This document shows, in pieces, positions 17,942 to 25,401 of a stretch of DNA of 34,246 nt. The stretch is taken from NCBI GenBank assembly GCA_947037115.1, contig CAMQTN010000028.1:1-34246 (forward strand), in the 5' to 3' direction. How positions within the stretch are numbered: position 1 is the first letter of the stretch; each line of letters starts with the position of its first letter. The position numbers were made by a program, and so were the translations under genes. The notes beneath the pieces were generated by a model. It was not told where the DNA came from and made no database searches. It saw only the letters and a program-made list of their open reading frames with translations. This DNA comes from an uncultured Lachnospiraceae bacterium (GTDB taxonomy: Bacteria; Bacillota; Clostridia; Lachnospirales; Lachnospiraceae).

Positions 17942-18205
17942 TCAGGACTTTAATTTCTTCATTATCTTTTTTGCATCTTCTGTCAGGACATATCTGCCCT
18001 TTGTATTCTTGTAAATTTGAACATAATCATTGTCGATCAACTCATTCAAGACCATATTTACCTTCGCCTTGCTGCATCCAAGACTATCTGCTATCTCCTG
18101 TTGGGTGATAGGGCATATCTCCGCATTGTTAATCTCTATCTGATGTTCATATAATGTTTTCAATACCAAATATCTATCATTTGTAAAAAATTCTATTTTG
18201 TTCAT
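17942..18205 (-). CDS. Winged helix-turn-helix regulator, first gene of the restriction operon
   Basis: The 87-residue protein (MNKIEFFTNDRYLVLKTLYE...) is a single winged helix domain: ITQQEIADSLGCSKAKVNMVLNELI is the helix-turn-helix, followed by NDYVQIYKNTKGRYVLTEDAKKIM as wing and last helix, similar to MarR/ArsR-type or small DeoR-like regulators. AGGTGAT precedes the chosen start; an upstream alternative start at 18214 is less likely. It sits 51 bases before hsdR on the same strand. A palindrome covering the promoter -10 and an inverted repeat further upstream are candidate operators, so I infer autoregulation and control of restriction gene dosage. Confidence 0.8.
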   Translation of the reverse strand: MNKIEFFTNDRYLVLKTLYEHQIEINNAEICPITQQEIADSLGCSKAKVNMVLNELIDNDYVQIYKNTKGRYVLTEDAKKIMKKLKS

Positions 18206-18246
18206 TACCATCACCTTTTATGTTCAAAATTTTATCCTATGTTATC

Positions 18247-18274
18247 ATTATAATGTATCTTTATCAGATTGCAA
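18247..18274 (-). promoter_or_regulatory. Promoter of the restriction/TIR operon
   Basis: On the minus strand TTGCAA (18269-18274), a 16-base spacer and TATAAT (18247-18252) point into the winged-helix gene, whose start is about 42 bases away. The -10 lies within the perfect palindrome CATTATAATG (18246-18255), a possible operator for the regulator that follows. Confidence 0.65.
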
Positions 18275-18289
18275 GCCAATTTATGTATG

Positions 18290-18315
18290 ATACCCATTAT
18301 CCCATCATTGGGTAT
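18290..18315. repeat. Inverted repeat upstream of the operon promoter
   Basis: ATACCCAT (18290-18297) and TTGGGTAT (18308-18315) pair at seven of eight positions around a ten-base centre. It sits about 16 bases beyond the -35 element. It may be an operator or a hairpin, and its right arm overlaps the left inverted repeat of the 472-bp element. Confidence 0.45.
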
Positions 18316-18781
18316 TCACTTCCATTCAGAAAATCAATCTAAAGCCAGTACCCACAACATAAACCCTGATAAAGTATCACCTGCAAAGTACACGGGTTTC
18401 GCCAACCTGGCAAGTTCCTTGCTAAACAGGTTGTCTCGCCCCTGACGCTCCAAAATGCATGGAGCTATCAGTTAAAATGCACAGCAAGCTGCACATTTTA
18501 GCTTGGGGACCAGTAACCTGATGCGGGACATTCCAGAAAACAATAACCTCCACTGGAGCTTATTGCTTTCTTCCATTCGAGATGCGCTCGACCCGTTGGG
18601 TTATAAAATTTAATCTTTGACTATATTTAAAGTTTTCTTTCCCTATCCAATAGATTGATTTTTGAGCATCTTATGGCAGCTTATTTCATTGTTTGATATA
18701 TTGCTTCATTTATTGAAATATAGTTTCATAAATTATTATAATATTGCATTTTAGGCTCATTTTTTCAAAAAGTGAATACCC
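18310..18781. mobile_element. Candidate miniature element bounded by perfect 12-bp inverted repeats
   Basis: GGGTATTCACTT (18310-18321) and AAGTGAATACCC (18770-18781) are exact reverse complements, 472 bp apart end to end. The inside has no open frame of coding quality but holds a GC-richer block of strong hairpins (18361-18591) followed by an AT-rich stretch (about 18601-18765). This layout suits a small non-autonomous element carrying a structured RNA. I see no clear target-site duplication and no transposase in the window, so mobility is inferred from the repeats alone. An alternative is a regulatory region with paired protein sites. Confidence 0.4.
18361..18591 (-). ncRNA. Structured RNA candidate of about 230 nt, no class recognised
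   Basis: The block forms consecutive stems, given as plus-strand positions: 18361-18366/18394-18399 with inner 18367-18371/18375-18379; 18404-18409/18427-18432 enclosing 18410-18414/18418-18422; 18442-18451/18461-18471; 18474-18484/18489-18499; 18535-18551/18555-18571; and 18577-18581/18587-18591. CCCC (18439-18442) and GGGG (18505-18508) can close a junction around two of them. AACCTG occurs again at 18515-18520 and could pair with CAGGTT at 18427, suggesting a switch or pseudoknot. Three positions that would be A-C mismatches in a plus-strand RNA become G-U pairs in a minus-strand RNA, so I favour the minus strand. The context recalls RNAs of IS605/IscB-type elements, but I cannot confirm a family. 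Confidence 0.5.
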
Positions 18782-18831
18782 GCAATTCATTCTAAAAAGC
18801 GAACAGAATTGCTCTGCTTGCTTATTATTTT

Positions 18832-18903
18832 CTATTTCATAAATGCTTCAAACATTTCATCATATCTTTTCAGACTTTCTGCATCAAGCGGAACAACAAT
18901 AAG
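18832..18903 (-). pseudogene. C-terminal remnant of an unidentified gene
   Basis: The minus strand reads LIVVPLDAESLKRYDEMFEAFMK followed by a TAG, preceded directly by an in-frame stop. It looks like the end of a real protein rather than random sequence, but no upstream part remains. I do not recognise the family. It adds to the evidence that this stretch is a graveyard of decayed genes. Confidence 0.35.
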
Positions 18904-18948
18904 CTAAAGTATGTGTATAAGAAATAGGTTCTCATTGTGCATAGAGTG

Positions 18949-19273
18949 TTAAAGTCTATTAGAAGAATTTCCTTCTGTATTATTACAATAGGTAGCATAG
19001 CTCCAAGATGATGAAGTTATAGTTACAGTTGTTCCATCTTTTGCAGCACTTCCGCCTTTATCAGAAGTATAGGCAATACGTTTACTACTCCAAGAGGAAG
19101 AAGCAGACCAACCTTTGAATATTTAGCAACATACAAACCTGAACTTGTATTGCTAATACCATTTTGTCCATAGTAACCAACACTGTCTGCTGCTGTGATA
19201 GAAACAGCATTTGCAAAAACTGTTCCAAACAGTAAAACACCACTAATCAGAACAGATATAATTCTTTTTTCAC
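18949..19273 (-). pseudogene. Decayed gene for a small secreted protein
   Basis: The minus strand encodes a signal-peptide-like segment (KRIISVLISGVLLFGTVFANAVS), then SITAADSVGYYGQNGISNTSSG, and in another frame KGWSASSSWSSKRIAYTSDKGGSAAKDG...SYATYCNNTEGNSSNRL with a stop at 18949. Two shifts separate the parts: one at an A6 run just after the likely GTG start (19265-19270) and one near 19111-19124. The product rich in Ser, Thr and Trp resembles small secreted peptides such as bacteriocin-like or host-exposed proteins, but the family is not identified. The chosen GTG has only a weak upstream ribosome site. Confidence 0.55.
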
Positions 19274-19428
19274 TTTTGCTATTTTCCCATATACTACAAA
19301 AAAACGAGTAAAAATTTTCTGCAATATAAATTTGCCATTATCAAATATGCGGTACCCCCTCCCCGAAAAATAAGGGATTTTCGTGTTAAATCGGACGTGT
19401 TGACCTTCACCCAGAAAAATTTCAAGAA

Positions 19429-19457
19429 GTGACAAATTGTTCCCCATATGCTATAAT
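19429..19457 (+). promoter_or_regulatory. Promoter of the MazF-like gene
   Basis: GTGACA (19429-19434), a 17-base spacer and TATAAT (19452-19457) lie about 22 bases before the TTG start, with GGAGG between them. The short leader fits an actively transcribed toxin gene. Confidence 0.65.
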
Positions 19458-19478
19458 GCGTAAAAATGGAGGTGTAAT

Positions 19479-19961
19479 TTGACAAACGAAGAAAAACAAT
19501 TATTAGGCAAAGCACAGCGGATTAATTCTTGGAATTCCAAAAAACTATATTATTGTGTCGGAAAACGGCATCAGCGAAGCTGGACTGTCAAAAGAGGCGA
19601 AGTATTTTTCGTTGATTTGGGAGAGAATGTTGGAAGTGAAGAGAACAAAATACGTCCTGTTGTCATCATACAGTCCAACTCCTACAATATTTCTTCTCCA
19701 GTATTCACTTGTGCCATTATATCCACAAGTCCAGCAACAATACCTGACATCCAAATTCCTATTACTGGCACCTATCCTTACACTGATCCTAACGGAAAGC
19801 CTGCAACCCTTTCGGGAACAAGTGGTACACTTGTTTTAAACAAAGGTACAGTTATGAATGGCTTGGCGGTCATTCGGATTTTTTTATCAGTTATAATGGG
19901 TTTGGCGACCCACTGGAAACTCCCATCTTATGATGGGAGTATTTTTTATGCACAAACATAG
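19479..19961 (+). CDS. MazF/PemK-like endoribonuclease toxin with aberrant C terminus
   Basis: Translation starts at TTG with GGAGG six bases upstream. Residues about 36-110 (VKRGEVFFVDLGENVGSEENKIRPVVIIQSNSYN...FTCAIISTSPA) match the PemK/MazF core: KRGEVFFVDLG, RPVVIIQ and the late strand. About 35 extra N-terminal residues (MTNEEKQLLGKAQRINSWNSKK) are seen in some Clostridia members. After TLSGT the expected DLGQIRTI-type ending is missing, and the last 40 residues run through a transcription terminator, so the gene is probably truncated or rearranged near 19820. No antitoxin frame lies directly upstream, though in this subgroup a separate antitoxin is often absent. A functional toxin is therefore doubtful. 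Confidence 0.7.
   Translation: MTNEEKQLLGKAQRINSWNSKKLYYCVGKRHQRSWTVKRGEVFFVDLGENVGSEENKIRPVVIIQSNSYNISSPVFTCAIISTSPATIPDIQIPITGTYPYTDPNGKPATLSGTSGTLVLNKGTVMNGLAVIRIFLSVIMGLATHWKLPSYDGSIFYAQT
19920..19948 (+). terminator. Rho-independent terminator
   Basis: CTCCCATC (19920-19927), loop TTAT and GATGGGAG (19932-19939) are followed by TATTTTTTA. It is a textbook terminator on the plus strand and falls inside the last codons of the aberrant MazF-like frame, which argues that the frame's natural end lay earlier. Confidence 0.85.
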
Positions 19962-20010
19962 CTCACAGGAACATTTATAATTTCTGAACAAAGTTAGTGG
20001 ATTTACCCTT

Positions 20011-21462
20011 TTATTTTTTACGCGACAAAAGTACAACCGTCTCAATCCCCGTCGTCCACGGGAACTGATCGATAACCACGCACCGCTTTGCCTCATATCC
20101 CCTCGCCAGAAAGACCTCCAGATCTCTCGCAAGACTGCTCGCTTTGCAAGAAATATACAAAATATGCTCCACACCATAATTGATGATCCTGCTAAGCGCC
20201 TTCGGGTGCACGCCGTCACGGGGCGGATCGAGAACAATCATGTCCGGCCTCTCCTCGATATCATCCAGCACCTTCAACACATCCCCCGCTATAAATTCGC
20301 AGTTATGTAAATCATTTAACTCTGTATTCGTTCTTGCAGCCTCCACAGCCTCCTCCACAATCTCCACGCCGATCACCTTTTTCACCACAGGAGCCATCAG
20401 CTGGGCAATGGTACCCGTGCCGCTGTAGAGATCATAGACAGTCTGTCCGGGTTTTAAGCAGTCCGAAATAAACTCCCGGGCCGTGCGGTAGAGAAGCTCT
20501 GCTCCCAGACTATTGGTCTGGAAAAAGGAAAAGACAGATATCTTAAATTTGAGTCCCAGCAGTTCCTCATAAAAAAAGTCCTGTCCGTAAAGAATGCGCG
20601 TCTCATCGCTGCGCACCACATCCGCCGCAGAGTCGTTTCTGATATGAAGAATACCCACAATCCGTCCGTCCAGGGAAAGCTCCAGAAGCTTTTTCTGAAA
20701 ACCTTCCAGTATCTCCCTCTCATCCGCCTCCCGGCCCTGCCCCTCACTCACAGGCTGCGCCGGCAAAAGCCGTACCGCAGGAGTCTGGGTGGTTGTCACA
20801 AGCGCAACCAGAATTTCCCCCGTCTTCGAAGCCCTGCGCACCACAAGATGACGCAGATACCCCGTATGCCGCAGTCTGTGGTAAAAGGAAACATCCACGC
20901 CCTGCCCCTGCAATTGTGTAAAATAATCCCTGACGCACCGCAGAATCCTGCGGTAATCCTCCTCCACAATCTGGCAGTCCGTCACGGAAACGATATCATA
21001 AAAACTGCCCCGCCTGTGCATGCCCAGGGAGAGCGGGCCCTCCTTCACTTCATCCCCGAAGGTAAATTCCATTTTATTGCGGTAGCCGAAAATCACCGGT
21101 GAAGCCTTGGCAGGCTCAAACCGGCACTCTCCCTGCTGCTGTGCGAGCACAGGTGCAAGCAGACGCTTTACCTGTCCCTCCTTAACCGCCAGGCTTTCCT
21201 CGTAGGGAAAAGACAGATAAGTACAGCCGCCGCAGCTTCCAAAATGAGGGCAGGGAGCCTCCATTTCCACCGAAGAAGGCTCCAGCACCTCCAAAAGCCG
21301 CCCCTCATACCTTCCGTTCCTCGCCTTATTTATAACCGCACGGATCTTCTGACCCGGCAGGGCGTTTTTTACCGTACATATCCCTTCTTCGCAGGAAACA
21401 ATCCCTCTGTTCGGAAAATCCATCCGCTCCACAATGCCCTCTATCATCTGTCCTTTTTTCAT
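20011..21462 (-). CDS. rlmD: 23S rRNA (uracil-5-)-methyltransferase, RlmD/RumA type
   Basis: The 483-residue protein has a TRAM-like N-terminal domain, an iron-sulfur Cys set CPHFGSCGGC (71-80) with a further Cys in VTDCQIVEE, the SAM motif VYDLYSGTGTIAQL (about 340-353), VLDPPRDGVH, and YISCKASSLARDL with the catalytic Cys. It methylates uridine C5 in 23S rRNA; in Gram-positive bacteria one enzyme (RlmCD) often modifies two sites, and I cannot tell which type this is. The family usually has SCNP at the catalytic site; SCKA here is a moderate variation. ATG at 21462 has weak spacing but the frame fits the family. It borders the AT-rich island. Confidence 0.92.
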   Translation of the reverse strand: MKKGQMIEGIVERMDFPNRGIVSCEEGICTVKNALPGQKIRAVINKARNGRYEGRLLEVLEPSSVEMEAPCPHFGSCGGCTYLSFPYEESLAVKEGQVKRLLAPVLAQQQGECRFEPAKASPVIFGYRNKMEFTFGDEVKEGPLSLGMHRRGSFYDIVSVTDCQIVEEDYRRILRCVRDYFTQLQGQGVDVSFYHRLRHTGYLRHLVVRRASKTGEILVALVTTTQTPAVRLLPAQPVSEGQGREADEREILEGFQKKLLELSLDGRIVGILHIRNDSAADVVRSDETRILYGQDFFYEELLGLKFKISVFSFFQTNSLGAELLYRTAREFISDCLKPGQTVYDLYSGTGTIAQLMAPVVKKVIGVEIVEEAVEAARTNTELNDLHNCEFIAGDVLKVLDDIEERPDMIVLDPPRDGVHPKALSRIINYGVEHILYISCKASSLARDLEVFLARGYEAKRCVVIDQFPWTTGIETVVLLSRKK

Positions 21463-21556
21463 AATAATCTCCGTTCTGAACGCAAAAGAGCAGACTCAGA
21501 ATACATCTACGCACCCCAAGTCTGCTCCATACCAGTCTCTTTTCCCAGCGATAACC

Positions 21557-21832
21557 CTACTTACCCGTCTCCTCGTCGTCGTCCTCGTCTTCAAAGAAAT
21601 CATCATCGAAATCATCGTCAAAGTCGTCCTCAAAGTCCTCCAGGTAATCGGGCGTCAGGTAACGGTAAACCGCGTAAGCGACAGCCGCAACCGCCGCAAC
21701 CGCGCCGATCACCGCAAACACCCACAAAAGGGTATTATCCTTCTTCTCCTCCTGTTTTCTTCCGAGGAAATCATTCACACCCGCATTGTCCATGATCTCA
21801 TCCAATTTATTCAAAATCTCTCTCTTGCTCAT
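21557..21832 (-). CDS. Small single-pass membrane protein with acidic tail
   Basis: From MSKREILNKLDEIMDNAGVNDFLGRK the protein has 91 residues: a charged helical N terminus, one membrane segment (TLLWVFAVIGAVAAVAAVAYAVYRYL, about residues 33-58), and a tail of Asp, Glu and Phe (DFEDDFDDDFDDDFFEDEDDDEE). GAGAGGG lies about eight bases before the start, so the longer frame from 21898 is rejected. Such small proteins are common near rRNA methylase and helicase genes in Lachnospiraceae, but the function is unknown. The acidic tail could bind metal or a basic partner. Confidence 0.7.
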   Translation of the reverse strand: MSKREILNKLDEIMDNAGVNDFLGRKQEEKKDNTLLWVFAVIGAVAAVAAVAYAVYRYLTPDYLEDFEDDFDDDFDDDFFEDEDDDEETGK

Positions 21833-21946
21833 CCCGTAGCCCTCTCTTTCCCATACATCAGGCGCGCCGTGCGCGATCCTGTTCTTATAATATACCACGT
21901 CTTTTCACATTTTACTATATCTTAGTTTTATTTTGTGAAAAATATA

Positions 21947-24334
21947 CTACACCTTCTGTAATTTTGCAAATCCCGCATACATAATCTTCTGTCCGGCCTC
22001 GTCAAAGACCACCGTCACCTGACTGTCCCTGGGACCGGGCTCTATTTTCAGGACGGTGCCCTCCCCATAGCGCGCATGCCGCACCCGGTCTCCCTTTTCA
22101 TATCCGAGCCTTCCCGAACCTGCAGGCCCTGCCGCCGTCTCAGAGCGCACAGCGCCGGAAGCTGCACCGCTTCCTGCAGCATTCGCAGCCGCACCGGTTC
22201 TTACCGGCCCCGAAAACTTTGGCGGCTGCTTCTCCTTGATCGAACTGACAGATTTTCCGAAACCGACCCCGCCAAAGGGTCTGCCCCCAACCGGGACTTC
22301 CTTAGTCCGGGCCGGCCCTGCTGCCGCATAGGGCCTTGTCCTGAGCCGGTTCCGTTCCCGGGAGTCCTCCTCGTAAGTTTCCTCTCTTCTCTGCCTCGCC
22401 GGAGTGGGCGTACTGTCCAGCAGAAGCGGCGGAATTTCCCGCACAAAACGGCTGACAGGATTATACTGTGTCTCTCCTCTGGTCATGCGCTGTTTTGCAC
22501 AGGTCAGGGTCAGTTGCTCCTTCGCCCTGGTAATCCCCACATAGGCCAGACGCCTCTCTTCTTCGATCTCCAGAGGATCATCCGACGTAATGCTCATATA
22601 GCCGGGGAACACGCCGTCCTCCATCCCCGCCAGATAGACCTGACTGAATTCCAGTCCTTTGGCACTGTGCAGTGTCATGAGAAGCACCCTGTCGCTCTCC
22701 TCGTCCACCCGGTCAATGTCCGCCACCAGCGCCACTTCCTCCAGAAATTCACTCAGTGTCGGCTCGTCGTGATCCTCCTCATAGGCCACCACCTTGTTGA
22801 CCAGCTCGTCAATATTCTCGATACGGTCAGCCGCATCCTCCTCGTCGGACTCCTCCAGCTCTTTCAGATATCCCGTAAGATCCAGTACATCCTTCACAAG
22901 CTCTGCCAGACTGTAAAACTCTGTCTTGCTCCGAAAACTCTGTATCATGGTGACAAAGGGTGTGAGCTTACTACCGCTTCTTCCGATGGTCGTAATCTGA
23001 TCCGCTTCTCTCAGGGCGTCATAAAAGCTGATCCCCTTCTCGTCGGCATAATCCTGTACCCGCTGGATGGTTGCCGCCCCAATGCCGCGTCTTGGCACAT
23101 TGATGATGCGCTTCACCGCCACGTCGTCCCTGCCGTTGTCGATGGTCTTTAAGTAGGCCAGCACATCCTTGATCTCCCGTCTGGAATAAAAGTTCGTGCC
23201 GCCGACCACATCATAGGGAATGCCCTCCATGATGAAGCGTTCTTCCAGAAGACGCGCCTGCGCGTTGGTGCGGTAGAGCACGGCACAGTCGCCGAAGGAA
23301 ATCTGTCCCGCTTTTCTTCTTTTCGCCACATCCCCCGCAATGTATTCCGCCTCCTCATAAGCGGTGTCAAACTGGCGGAATCCGATGCGGGCCCCTTCCG
23401 CCTTATCGGTCCAAAGCGCCTTCTCCTTGCGCCCGGTATTATTCTTTATCACAGCGTTGGCCGCGTCCAGAACCATCTGCGTGGAACGGTAATTCTGTTC
23501 CAGCTTGATCACGCAGGCGTCCGGATAAACTTTCTCAAAATCCAGAATATTGCGGATATTTGCCCCTCTGAATTTATAGATGGACTGGTCGTCGTCCCCC
23601 ACCACACAGAGATTCCGGTGCCCCGACGAAAGCAGACGGATCAGCTCAAACTGGGCCGTGTTGGTATCCTGGTACTCGTCAACCATAATATACCGGAACC
23701 TGTCCTGATAGGAGGCAAGCACCTGTTCATCCGTTTTGAAGAGTTCCACCGTCTTCATGATCAGGTCGTCAAAGTCCAGCGCATTATTTTTCCTGAGCGT
23801 CGCCTGATACTCCCGGTAGGCTTTTGCGATCCTGCTGCCATTGTAGTCGAAGCCGTTCTGCATCTCGTACTCCTGCGGATCGATCAGCTCGTCCTTGGCG
23901 GAGGAGATGGCGCTTAAAATCGTCCGCTCCTTCAACATCTTCGTGTCGATCTGCAGTTTTTTGCAGACTTCCTTCATAATGCCCTTCTGGTCGTCCGTGT
24001 CATAGATGGTAAAATGATTGTCATAGCCCAGTCTGTCTATGTAACGGCGCAGGATCCGCACGCAGGTAGAGTGAAAGGTGGAAACCCATATCTGCTCCGC
24101 ACCGAAGCCCACAATTTTGTCCACGCGCTCCCGCATCTCCCCAGCCGCCTTGTTTGTGAAGGTGATCGCCAGAATATGATAGGGCGCCACACCCGCCCTG
24201 TCAATCAGGTATGCCACCCTATGGGTTAAAACTCTGGTCTTGCCGGAACCGGCGCCCGCCAGAATCAGCACAGGCCCCTCTGTCTGCATGACAGCCTGCC
24301 TCTGCCTCTCATTTAAGGTATCGTATATACTCAT
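21947..24334 (-). CDS. pcrA: ATP-dependent DNA helicase PcrA/UvrD
   Basis: The 795-residue protein has all superfamily 1A motifs: Walker A AGAGSGKT (26-33), AITFTNKAAGEMRERV, DEYQDTN, VVGDDDQSIYKFRGA, LEQNYRST, LLMTLHSAKGLEF and RRLAYVGITRAKEQL. The C-terminal region has an Ala/Gly/Pro-rich linker (about 650-735) and the PcrA tail GDRVRHARYGEGTVLKIE, which binds RNA polymerase in related bacteria. PcrA displaces proteins and repairs or restarts replication; it is essential in Bacillota. It is downstream of the SPFH gene by 52 bases. Confidence 0.96.
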   Translation of the reverse strand: MSIYDTLNERQRQAVMQTEGPVLILAGAGSGKTRVLTHRVAYLIDRAGVAPYHILAITFTNKAAGEMRERVDKIVGFGAEQIWVSTFHSTCVRILRRYIDRLGYDNHFTIYDTDDQKGIMKEVCKKLQIDTKMLKERTILSAISSAKDELIDPQEYEMQNGFDYNGSRIAKAYREYQATLRKNNALDFDDLIMKTVELFKTDEQVLASYQDRFRYIMVDEYQDTNTAQFELIRLLSSGHRNLCVVGDDDQSIYKFRGANIRNILDFEKVYPDACVIKLEQNYRSTQMVLDAANAVIKNNTGRKEKALWTDKAEGARIGFRQFDTAYEEAEYIAGDVAKRRKAGQISFGDCAVLYRTNAQARLLEERFIMEGIPYDVVGGTNFYSRREIKDVLAYLKTIDNGRDDVAVKRIINVPRRGIGAATIQRVQDYADEKGISFYDALREADQITTIGRSGSKLTPFVTMIQSFRSKTEFYSLAELVKDVLDLTGYLKELEESDEEDAADRIENIDELVNKVVAYEEDHDEPTLSEFLEEVALVADIDRVDEESDRVLLMTLHSAKGLEFSQVYLAGMEDGVFPGYMSITSDDPLEIEEERRLAYVGITRAKEQLTLTCAKQRMTRGETQYNPVSRFVREIPPLLLDSTPTPARQRREETYEEDSRERNRLRTRPYAAAGPARTKEVPVGGRPFGGVGFGKSVSSIKEKQPPKFSGPVRTGAAANAAGSGAASGAVRSETAAGPAGSGRLGYEKGDRVRHARYGEGTVLKIEPGPRDSQVTVVFDEAGQKIMYAGFAKLQKV

Positions 24335-24386
24335 GTATCGCAGTCCTCATCCCTTACATCTGTATTGCCTGTGTCCCTTTGCCGAA

Positions 24387-25361
24387 TCACAATAGCTGAT
24401 TGCCGCAGTTTCCGCAGAATTTTGTACCCGTGGTAGGCGTGCCGCAGTTCGGACAGAACTTCGGGCCTGTTCCGCCCTGCGCGGCAGGCTGTGCCTGTCC
24501 GGCCGTATTTATATTGCCGTTCACGTTCATCTGGTTCACCATCTGCTGTCCGATGGCCATCCCCATCTGCAGGCCCACCATGTCGGAGGCCATACCTGCA
24601 CCGGAACCGCCTTTTCCCATAGCGTCCGCCGCCGCCATCTGCGTGTACTTATTCATATCGCCCACCATGGACTGTGCCGCCGCTTTTTCCTGCATCTTCC
24701 GGATCTCTTCCGGATACGAGAAACTCTCAATCGTAAAGCCGGAAATGCCGATGCCGAGGGATTCCATATCCGCGTCCAGCTCTCCCTCAATGCCCTTCGC
24801 GATATTTCTTGCATCCGCCTGCAGGTTGAACATATCCCTGCCCTCTTTGCTGATCCAGCTCATGAGCAGTTGGTCAAGACTGGCAATGATGCGTTCCTTC
24901 ACATCCCCCACCGTGTAAGTCTGCCTGATCCCCGCCAGTTTCTCGATCAGCACATCATGGGCGGCCACCCTGCAGTTAAAGGTGCCGAATGCACGGATCG
25001 GCATACCGCCCGGAAGCCCCGGCGCCGGCAGATTGATGGCATTTTTCGTGCCCCATTTAACCAGAAGTTCCTTGGTGTTGATAAAGAGCACCTCCGCCCG
25101 AAGCGGTGTGTTGAAGCCGAACTTAAAACTCTTCAACGTGGTGAGGAAGGGAATGATGTCCGACTCGATGTCGTAGTCGCCGTCCTCCATAAAAATGCCT
25201 TCCACCCTTCCGTTATATAGAAAGACCGCATCCTGTCCCGGACGGATAATCAGTCTGGAACCTTTCTTGATCTCCTGATTCTGAAACTTGTAGAACAACA
25301 CGCCCGCGCCGTTCTCATTCCACTCAATTACACTGGAAAACTGATTCTTTAAAAATCCCAT
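24387..25361 (-). CDS. SPFH-domain protein with C-terminal zinc ribbon
   Basis: The 324-residue protein starts MGFLKNQFSSVIEWNENGAGVLFYKF, the usual opening of YdjI/virion-core-like SPFH proteins. The SPFH region covers about residues 20-240 (SRLIIRPGQDAVFLYNGRVEGIF, FNCRVAAHDVLIEKLAG, LGIGISGFTIESFSYPEEI). After an Ala/Met/Gly-rich linker the end is a zinc ribbon FCPNCGTPTTGTKFCGNCGNQLL. GGAGG just before 25361 decides the start; the frame's upstream GTG is ignored. These proteins assemble at membranes, and in B. subtilis YdjI recruits PspA during envelope stress; the role here is inferred by family only. Confidence 0.87.
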   Translation of the reverse strand: MGFLKNQFSSVIEWNENGAGVLFYKFQNQEIKKGSRLIIRPGQDAVFLYNGRVEGIFMEDGDYDIESDIIPFLTTLKSFKFGFNTPLRAEVLFINTKELLVKWGTKNAINLPAPGLPGGMPIRAFGTFNCRVAAHDVLIEKLAGIRQTYTVGDVKERIIASLDQLLMSWISKEGRDMFNLQADARNIAKGIEGELDADMESLGIGISGFTIESFSYPEEIRKMQEKAAAQSMVGDMNKYTQMAAADAMGKGGSGAGMASDMVGLQMGMAIGQQMVNQMNVNGNINTAGQAQPAAQGGTGPKFCPNCGTPTTGTKFCGNCGNQLL

Positions 25362-25401
25362 TTCTCCCTCCACTTTCCGCTTTTTTCTGCCATCGTCATC
25401 C

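Noticed and set aside
18310..18781. CRISPR array or retron in the hairpin-rich region
   Set aside because: No regularly spaced direct repeats, no reverse transcriptase and no Cas genes.
19247..19447. Minus-strand open frame of 66 codons
   Set aside because: It reads partly through the start of the decayed secreted-protein gene in a different frame and has no family features.
9900..20010. Attachment-site direct repeats at the island edges
   Set aside because: Only loose T-rich similarity between the two edges; no exact repeat of useful length.
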